NCBI GenBank assembly: GCA_020860885.1
Contig: JAJBTS010000183.1
Location: forward strand, 1 to 12,835
Reading direction: 5' to 3'
DNA: 12,835 bases
Source: Bacteroidales bacterium
GTDB lineage: Bacteria; Bacteroidota; Bacteroidia; Bacteroidales; Azobacteroidaceae
The position numbers and the translations under genes are program-made. The notes beneath the pieces were generated by a model. It was given only the letters and a program-made list of their open reading frames with translations, made no database searches and had not been told where the DNA came from. Shown piece by piece: positions 7,955-12,835 of the stretch; position 1 is the first letter of the stretch, and the number at the start of each line of letters is the position of its first letter.

Positions 7955-9696
7955 AATATATACTATTCCTTTCCTGCATTTTAATTACTTCCATAGGTTG
8001 CGCCCAGGAACGCAAATATTCTACCTTTTATGAACAACGGAAAAGTTTGTTTGATCTAATGCCGATAACTTCTGATGATATAGTTTTCCTGGGCAACAGC
8101 ATCACAAACGGAGGGGAATGGCATGAACTCCTGAATCATAAAAATATCAAAAACAGAGGGATAAGCGGCGATATCACAGAAGGTATTTACGATCGTTTGG
8201 ATAATATAGTGAAGGGAAATCCTAAAAAAATATTCCTATTGATAGGAACAAACGATATCGCACGAAATATTCCTCTGGATACTATTGCAGCTAATATAGA
8301 ACGAATCATCCTGAAAATTCAAACGAAATCCCCTACCACCGAACTTTACCTCCAAAGTGTTTTACCGGTAAATCCTGATTTCGGAATGTTTAAGAGCCAC
8401 ATAAAGTCTGATGTTATTGAACAATTAAACCATATTCTCAGAGAATTGGCACAACAATATAAACTAACTTATATAGACCTCTTTTCTTTTTTTACAGAAG
8501 AAGGATCAAATAAATTATTCAAAAACTTTACGAATGACGGACTTCATCTTATGGGCGAAGGATATCTTCTATGGTGTAAACTAATCAGACACTATCTTGA
8601 AATAGAAACCTCTTATAAGTATGATAATATTTCATGCGAATCCTTACCATCTTATCCTATCAAAAAAGGGATCTCCGCTCCATTTATAGGCGTTCTTGGT
8701 AATATGCTTATCGTTGGCGGTGGATGTAATTTCCCAGAAATTTCTGCCGCTGAAGGCGGTAAAAAAGTTTTTTACAACGAAGTATATGCCGTCGATATCT
8801 CCGGAGAAACAAATAATATAGTATGGAAAGTATGTCCGTCCTTACCTCAAAAAGCAGCATACGGTGTTTCGGTAAAAACGGACAAAGGTATCGTGTGGGT
8901 AGGCGGACAAAATGAATCAACTTCTCTATCGGATGTTTGGCTCCTTGAATACGATAAGACGAAAGGTCTTTCCTATACATCCCTGCCTTCGCTACCGGTA
9001 AAACTCGTTAACGGATGTGGAACTTCACACAATAATATTATATATATAAGTGGGGGCGTTCACGATGGTACTGAAAAATGCAACTTATATTCTCTGGATT
9101 TAAATAATCCTTCGTCCGCATGGAACACAACAAAAACGAATTATCCTTACGAAAGACAACAGGCTGTTCTTCTCTTTCACAACAATGAACTTCTTTTAGC
9201 CGGAGGATATGATGAAAAAGAAGCCATAGCTTTTACGGATATTCTCAGATTTGATTTCCAAAAAGGGATATGGATAAAATACAGCAATATAACAGATAAC
9301 AATGATTATACCGGGACTTTTATCGGGGCTACCGGATTCAGCTATCAGGAAGAACTGTTGTTTGTCGGAGGGGTAAATTACAAAATATTTTCAGAAGCTT
9401 TATTACGTATCCGAAAAATACAGGATGCAAAGGAAGGAGGAAAGAGCAATTTATTATCCTCTTTAAATAAAGAAGCACAGGAATATATGACTCACCCTGC
9501 GGCCTGGTATAAATTCAGAAAACACTTACAACTATATAATCCGAAAACGGGCAAATGGAAATATTCAAAAGCTTACGAATCATTTGCCCGCGCAGGAGCA
9601 GGGACAGTTATCTGGAAAGATCGGCTGTTTGTGGTCTGTGGAGAAACAAAGCCGGGAATACGTACTGCCGAAGTAAATTCTTTTAAATTAAAGTAA
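7951..9696 (+). CDS. Fusion: SGNH sialate O-acetylesterase + cyclically permuted NanM-like sialic acid mutarotase
   Basis: Two enzymes in one 581-residue exported protein. The N-terminus is a signal sequence with a possible lipobox ending in Cys17 (SIGC), so a lipoprotein is likely. Residues about 25-215 are an SGNH/GDSL hydrolase: Ser50 in GNSITNGG, Gly70 in NRGISGD, Asn101 in IGTND, and Asp196/His199 in DGLHL give the full catalytic set. Context points to removal of O-acetyl groups from sialic acid. Residues about 232-581 form a Kelch beta-propeller related to E. coli NanM (YjhT), which interconverts sialic acid anomers, but with its halves swapped. The segment matching the NanM C-terminal half (FIGVLGNMLIVGGG, KAAYGVSV) comes first, and the GGVNYKIF and GETKPGIRT motifs come last. 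The NanM catalytic Glu/Arg pair corresponds to Glu565 and Arg571 here. This matches the known 'cyclically-permuted mutarotase' family. The start codon overlaps the GH20 stop by 4 bases. The esterase substrate is inferred, not proven. Confidence 0.9.
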   Translation: MKYILFLSCILITSIGCAQERKYSTFYEQRKSLFDLMPITSDDIVFLGNSITNGGEWHELLNHKNIKNRGISGDITEGIYDRLDNIVKGNPKKIFLLIGTNDIARNIPLDTIAANIERIILKIQTKSPTTELYLQSVLPVNPDFGMFKSHIKSDVIEQLNHILRELAQQYKLTYIDLFSFFTEEGSNKLFKNFTNDGLHLMGEGYLLWCKLIRHYLEIETSYKYDNISCESLPSYPIKKGISAPFIGVLGNMLIVGGGCNFPEISAAEGGKKVFYNEVYAVDISGETNNIVWKVCPSLPQKAAYGVSVKTDKGIVWVGGQNESTSLSDVWLLEYDKTKGLSYTSLPSLPVKLVNGCGTSHNNIIYISGGVHDGTEKCNLYSLDLNNPSSAWNTTKTNYPYERQQAVLLFHNNELLLAGGYDEKEAIAFTDILRFDFQKGIWIKYSNITDNNDYTGTFIGATGFSYQEELLFVGGVNYKIFSEALLRIRKIQDAKEGGKSNLLSSLNKEAQEYMTHPAAWYKFRKHLQLYNPKTGKWKYSKAYESFARAGAGTVIWKDRLFVVCGETKPGIRTAEVNSFKLK

Positions 9697-9704
9697 TCCG
9701 TATC

Positions 9705-12299
9705 ATGAAACGTCCATATCTTTTATTGCTCTCTCTTTTTTGTATTGTTTTCTCTTCCCATTCAAGAGAAAAAATCTCTTTCAATGAAGACTGGTTATTC
9801 TATCAACCGGATTCAACGGAGATAAATCCTACTTTGAATTATGAATCGTTCAAAGAATGGATCCTTCCTACCGGAAATACTTTCTATAAAAATAACAATA
9901 AGCCGGTAAGACCTGCCACAAACTTATCGGGAGGTATTTTCGCCGATCCGGAATACGATGACCAGTCCTGGAGAAAAATAAATCTTCCCCACGATTGGGG
10001 CATTGAAGGTCCTTTTGTTCAGGAATATCCGGGAGAAACAGCTAAATTACCCTGGTTTGGTGTGGCATGGTACAGAAAACATTTTGAAGTCGATCCATCC
10101 GATCCGAATCAGCAATTTTATCTTCAAATAGACGGAGCTATGTCTTTCTCCACTGTGTGGTGCAACGGACAATTTGTGGGTGGATGGCCTTACGGTTATG
10201 CATCTTATGAGGTAGATTTAACTCCTTATATTCAACCCGGTAAAAAGAATGTTATTGCAATCCGCCTGGATAATCCTCAAGAATCATCGCGCTGGTATCC
10301 CGGAGGAGGAATTTACAGAAATATATGGTTGATTAAAACACACCCTATTCATGTTGCTCAGTGGGGTAGTTTTATCACTACGCAAACTAAAGAAAATCAC
10401 TCTGCTGCTATCGAGTTAACTACAAACATTATTAATAAAACAAACAAAAAGAGTCCGGTTGAAATCAAAACAGAAATATTCGAGCAGGATAAAAATGGAA
10501 AAATTAAAAAGAAAGTATTGGTTTCGAATCAGATCACGACTCACTTAAACAACTCACAAAATACAGTCCGTCAATCTATCTTATTACCTAAAGCAAAATT
10601 ATGGAATATAGAAACCCCTCATCTCTACGTAGCAAAAACAACTATTAGTGAATCGGGAAAAATCATTGACTCCTACTTTACTCCTTTCGGAATACGGACT
10701 ATAGAATTTACAGCGAACAACGGCTTTTTACTGAATGGACAAAGAGTTGTCCTGCAGGGAGTGTGTATGCACCATGACCTCGGTGCTTTGGGAGCAGCTT
10801 TTAATTACCGGGCACAGGAAAGACAATTGGAAATCCTGAAAGAAATGGGTGTAAATGCCATCCGGACAGCCCACAATCCACCTGCTCCTGAAATGTTAGA
10901 CTTATGCGACAAAATGGGTTTCCTTGTCATAGATGAATTCGTAGATACCTGGAGCGTTCCTAAAAAGAGAAACGGCTATGCGCTCCTATTCGAAGATTGG
11001 CATGAACAGGACTTACGTGCATTGATTCACAGAGACAGAAATCATCCCTCTGTAATTGCCTGGAGTACCGGCAATGAAGTGGGAGAACAAGGCAACCAGA
11101 GAGGAATTGAAATATCTCAACGGCTGACCCACATCATTCATCAGGAAGATCCTACCCGACCTTCTACTATAGGATGTGATAATCCCAATGCTGGTTTTAA
11201 TGGATTTGAGAAAACAACCGATATTTTTGGTTTTAATTACAAACCCCATCTTTATGTGAAATTCCATCAGGAAAAGTCAAATATTCCATTTTACGGAAGC
11301 GAAACAGCTTCTTGTATCAGTACACGTGGAGAATATTTATTCCCTGTAGATAATGACAAAAGCGGAGGGAAAATAGGATTCCAAATGAGCTCTTATGATT
11401 TATATGCTCCCAGTTGGGCCTGTCCTCCCGATACCGAATTCAGAGGACAGGATGAAGCCCCTGCAAGTGCCGGAGAATTTGTCTGGACTGGTTTTGATTA
11501 TCTGGGTGAACCTACTCCATTCACACGCGATATGACTGTTCTTACCAACTATCATGATCCGAAAGAACGAGCCGAAGCACAAAAAGCATTGGAAGAGATG
11601 GGAAAAATAAAAGTACCATCTCGCAGCTCATATTTTGGAATTGTCGATCTGGCTGGCTTTAAAAAAGATCGTTTTTACATCTATCAGGCTCGTTGGCGTC
11701 CTGAACTTCCTATGGCTCATATCCTACCCCACTGGAACTGGCCGGAACGTATAGGCTTGATTACTCCTATACATATTTATACTTCCGGTGATTCTGCAGA
11801 ACTTTTCCTCAACGGAAAATCGCTAGGAAAGAAGACGAAAGGAAAATACGAATACCGCTTAAGATGGGACGATGTCATATATGAACCGGGAGAAGTAAAA
11901 GTAATAGCTTATAAAAACGGTAAAAAATGGGCAGAAGACAGAGTCGTAACAACACAAAAGCCCTCAAAAATCTATTTGGAAGTAGACCGGAAAGAAATGA
12001 AAGCAGATGGTTACGATCTGATCCATATCACCGCAAAAATTCAGGATCCTGACGGACTCACCGTTCCACGAGCTAATAATTTGGTATACTTCCAAGTCGA
12101 TGGTCCTGCTGAGATCATAGCCACCGACAATGGCGATCCGACCAGCCACGAATCCTTCCAAAACAAGCATATAAAAGCTTTCAACGGATTAGGCCTGGTA
12201 ATACTCCGGTCGAAAAAAGGAGAAACGGGAAAAATTACTCTTGAGGCAACTTCAGAAAATCTATTAAAATCGACCATTGAACTGAAAAGTACAAAATAA
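9705..12299 (+). CDS. GH2 beta-galactosidase, exported
   Basis: Predicted exo-beta-galactosidase of 864 residues that would remove the galactose exposed by the sialidase. A signal peptide (about 1-20) is followed by the GH2 sugar-binding jelly roll (LPHDWGIEGPF, GVAWYRKHFEV, SRWYPGGGIYRNIWL), an immunoglobulin-like GH2 domain (about 225-335) and the TIM barrel (about 337-620) with RTAHNPP and GFLVIDEF. The acid/base is Glu458 in STGNEVGEQ and the nucleophile is Glu533 in FYGSETAS. C-terminal beta-sandwich domains follow: one like DUF4982 (about 680-745, AELFLNGKSLG) and one Ig-like (about 755-864). It starts 8 bases after the fusion gene and is the last gene of the operon. Beta-glucuronidase or beta-mannosidase are alternative GH2 activities; the galactosidase call rests on overall motif similarity to Bacteroidetes GH2 beta-galactosidases and on the Sia-Gal-GlcNAc order of host glycans. 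Confidence 0.9.
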   Translation: MKRPYLLLLSLFCIVFSSHSREKISFNEDWLFYQPDSTEINPTLNYESFKEWILPTGNTFYKNNNKPVRPATNLSGGIFADPEYDDQSWRKINLPHDWGIEGPFVQEYPGETAKLPWFGVAWYRKHFEVDPSDPNQQFYLQIDGAMSFSTVWCNGQFVGGWPYGYASYEVDLTPYIQPGKKNVIAIRLDNPQESSRWYPGGGIYRNIWLIKTHPIHVAQWGSFITTQTKENHSAAIELTTNIINKTNKKSPVEIKTEIFEQDKNGKIKKKVLVSNQITTHLNNSQNTVRQSILLPKAKLWNIETPHLYVAKTTISESGKIIDSYFTPFGIRTIEFTANNGFLLNGQRVVLQGVCMHHDLGALGAAFNYRAQERQLEILKEMGVNAIRTAHNPPAPEMLDLCDKMGFLVIDEFVDTWSVPKKRNGYALLFEDWHEQDLRALIHRDRNHPSVIAWSTGNEVGEQGNQRGIEISQRLTHIIHQEDPTRPSTIGCDNPNAGFNGFEKTTDIFGFNYKPHLYVKFHQEKSNIPFYGSETASCISTRGEYLFPVDNDKSGGKIGFQMSSYDLYAPSWACPPDTEFRGQDEAPASAGEFVWTGFDYLGEPTPFTRDMTVLTNYHDPKERAEAQKALEEMGKIKVPSRSSYFGIVDLAGFKKDRFYIYQARWRPELPMAHILPHWNWPERIGLITPIHIYTSGDSAELFLNGKSLGKKTKGKYEYRLRWDDVIYEPGEVKVIAYKNGKKWAEDRVVTTQKPSKIYLEVDRKEMKADGYDLIHITAKIQDPDGLTVPRANNLVYFQVDGPAEIIATDNGDPTSHESFQNKHIKAFNGLGLVILRSKKGETGKITLEATSENLLKSTIELKSTK

Positions 12300-12309
12300 A
12301 TCTCACTTT

Positions 12310-12325
12310 ATAACTCATTAGTTAT
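12310..12325 (+). other. Weak AT-rich hairpin after the operon
   Basis: Six-base perfect inverted repeat (ATAACT/AGTTAT) with a four-base CATT loop, 10 bases after the GH2 stop codon. The stem is nearly all A-T and no T-run follows immediately; the nearest, CTTTTTC, lies about 15 bases on. It could help end the operon transcript but is a poor rho-independent terminator. Confidence 0.25.
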
Positions 12326-12377
12326 CAATACACATTAATCTTTTTCAAAAAAATGTCGCATTTTTTGGGTACATTTC

Positions 12378-12408
12378 TTTGCAGAATTAAAAATATCCAT
12401 TACCTTTG
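12378..12408 (+). promoter_or_regulatory. Bacteroidetes-type promoter of tRNA-Asp
   Basis: A -33 element TTTG (12378-12381) and a -7 element TACCTTTG (12401-12408) are separated by 19 bases. This is an exact match to the Bacteroides primary sigma consensus TTTG-N19-21-TAnnTTTG. Transcription should begin near 12412-12415, about 30 bases before the tRNA, giving a short 5' leader. Confidence 0.85.
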
Positions 12409-12445
12409 CAGTGCATTTGAGAGAAAATGCAGCAAAATAAAAAAT

Positions 12446-12519
12446 GGTGTGGTAGTTCAGTTGGTTAGAATACCTGCCTGTCACGCAGGGGGTCGCGGGT
12501 TCGAGTCCCGTCCATACCG
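12446..12519 (+). tRNA. tRNA-Asp (anticodon GTC)
   Basis: A 74-base cloverleaf that folds completely. The acceptor stem GGTGTGG pairs with CCATACC (12512-12518) with one G-T pair, and the discriminator G is at 12519. The D stem is GTTC/GAAT with loop AGTTGGTTA. The anticodon stem CCTGC/GCAGG encloses loop CTGTCAC, so the anticodon GTC lies at 12480-12482 and reads GAC/GAT (Asp). A five-base variable region precedes the T stem GCGGG/CCCGT with loop TTCGAGT. The 3' CCA is not encoded and must be added after transcription. Its own promoter lies upstream and a strong terminator downstream, so it is probably a single-gene unit. Confidence 0.97.
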
Positions 12520-12525
12520 CTTGAA

Positions 12526-12541
12526 ACCTAAGACTTTAGGT
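12526..12541 (+). other. Small hairpin just after tRNA-Asp
   Basis: A perfect six-base inverted repeat, ACCTAA/TTAGGT, with loop GACT begins 7 bases after the mature tRNA 3' end. It lacks a T-run, so it is not a terminator by itself. It may affect 3' trailer processing, or be chance. Confidence 0.35.
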
Positions 12542-12555
12542 GACAATATTAAGAC

Positions 12556-12597
12556 AAGTCCTTCATATTCAGTGAATATGAGGGACTTTTTTCTTTT
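12556..12597 (+). terminator. Rho-independent terminator of tRNA-Asp
   Basis: A 15-base-pair stem (12556-12570 with 12574-12588) contains a single T-G wobble and closes on the three-base loop AGT. It is followed by a T-rich run (TTTTCTTTT, 12589-12597). The long stem and T-tract on the + strand make this a clear intrinsic terminator for the tRNA transcript. Confidence 0.88.
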
Positions 12598-12660
12598 ATA
12601 CCTGTCCGGCTTAAAAGCCAAAAAAGTGCCAGAAAAAGACTTTTAATGTTTCCTAATTCA

Positions 12661-12714
12661 TACCCCTTTTGCAAAGGGACACAGGGGGTATAGTATAAAT
12701 TCGCACGGGGGTAC
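12661..12714. repeat. G-run direct repeats overlapping competing inverted repeats
   Basis: GGGGGTA occurs at 12684-12690 and again at 12707-12713, a 23-base period. TACCCC at 12661-12666 is complementary to the last six bases of either copy. Overlapping it, CCCTTT (12664-12669) and AAAGGG (12673-12678) form a separate six-base stem with loop TGC. The stretch from 12598 to 12815 otherwise shows no credible gene. Function is unknown; protein-binding sites or alternative RNA folds are possible. Confidence 0.45.
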
Positions 12715-12763
12715 GATTTATCCAAAATTAGCAGAATTCTGTCCTGATTTGGAATCACGCATA

Positions 12764-12815
12764 AAACTCATTAACAGATAGTTTCATCTAATTTTGTAAC
12801 AAAAAAAATGAGTTT
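12764..12815. repeat. 9-bp inverted repeat around the start of the last gene
   Basis: AAACTCATT (12764-12772) is perfectly inverted as AATGAGTTT (12807-12815), with 34 bases between the arms. The right arm abuts the ATG at 12816. The spacer holds a possible -7 box TAATTTTG (12789-12796) that matches TAnnTTTG, but no TTTG lies 19-21 bases before it. The arrangement could be an operator for the downstream gene; it is unproven. Confidence 0.35.
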
Positions 12816-12835
12816 ATGAAAAGTACATTTAAGAT
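12816..12835 (+). CDS. Start of a further gene, possibly a tyrosine recombinase (truncated by window end)
   Basis: Only six full codons are visible (MKSTFK). An ATG in this position, after a non-coding gap with a partial Bacteroidetes -7 box, is a credible gene start. Many Bacteroidetes integrases of the tyrosine recombinase family begin with a similar M-(K/R)-S-T-F-K stretch, from family knowledge, and integrase genes are often found beside tRNA genes. Six residues are far too few to assign function, so this is a hint only. A tiny frame ATG-AGT-TTA-TGA (12808-12819) precedes and overlaps the start. Confidence 0.35.

Noticed and set aside
12310..12325. Operon terminator at the AT-rich hairpin
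   Set aside because: The stem is only six base pairs, mostly A-T, with no adjacent T-run; kept only as a weak hairpin.
12353..12646. A 97-codon + strand reading frame across the tRNA
   Set aside because: It runs through the tRNA-Asp promoter, the tRNA and its terminator; its residues are translations of RNA structure, not a protein gene.
12549..12758. A 69-codon minus strand reading frame in the tail region
   Set aside because: It overlaps the terminator palindrome and the G-run repeats, has no visible promoter, and its apparent similarity to the opposite strand frame comes from the palindrome.
12748..12796. Full promoter for the last gene using TTTG 12748-12751 and TAATTTTG 12789-12796
   Set aside because: The spacing is 37 bases, far outside the 19-21 base range; only the -7 box fits.
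1..12835. CRISPR array, insertion sequence or defence system
   Set aside because: No regularly spaced direct repeats, transposase motifs or defence-protein domains were seen; the coding genes all fit sialoglycan use.

Overview
The window is a stretch of a Bacteroidales chromosome (phylum Bacteroidota), holding most of a sialic acid (N-acetylneuraminate) capture and catabolism operon followed by a tRNA-Asp gene. Four things point to this group: moderately AT-rich DNA; genes with little or no Shine-Dalgarno sequence; a Bacteroidetes-type promoter (TTTG, 19 bp, TAnnTTTG) before the tRNA; and a type IX secretion (T9SS) sorting domain on the sialidase. The T9SS signal suggests a Tannerella-, Parabacteroides- or Dysgonomonas-like organism, but the genus cannot be fixed from this sequence.

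Region 1 (1-12299) holds seven genes on the + strand with gaps of 15, 28, 21, 5, -4 (overlap) and 8 bases and no convincing internal terminator, so it reads as one transcription unit. In order: N-acetylneuraminate lyase (5' end outside the window), AGE-family ManNAc/GlcNAc 2-epimerase, secreted GH33 sialidase with an N-terminal LamG-like domain and a C-terminal T9SS tail, MFS sialic acid transporter, GH20 beta-N-acetylhexosaminidase, an SGNH esterase fused to a circularly permuted NanM-like mutarotase, and a GH2 beta-galactosidase.

Together they form a coherent pathway. The sialidase removes terminal sialic acid from host glycans. The SGNH domain probably removes O-acetyl groups and the Kelch domain probably speeds anomer interconversion. 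The galactosidase and hexosaminidase trim the exposed Gal and GlcNAc. The MFS permease imports sialic acid, the lyase splits it to pyruvate and ManNAc, and the epimerase makes GlcNAc directly. No ManNAc kinase is present, as in the NanL-NanE-NanT route described for Bacteroides fragilis. No outer-membrane TonB/SusD-type importer (NanO/NanU) or regulator is in the window; they would be expected upstream or elsewhere.

Region 2 (12300-12835) is mostly non-coding. It contains a promoter, tRNA-Asp(GTC), a small hairpin, a strong rho-independent terminator, a segment with G-run direct and inverted repeats, and the first six codons of a further + strand gene. That N-terminus (MKSTFK) resembles Bacteroidetes tyrosine recombinases; with the adjacent tRNA it raises, without proving, the possibility of a mobile element boundary.

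I found no wholly new system. The most notable item is the esterase/permuted-mutarotase fusion, where the permutation can be followed motif by motif.
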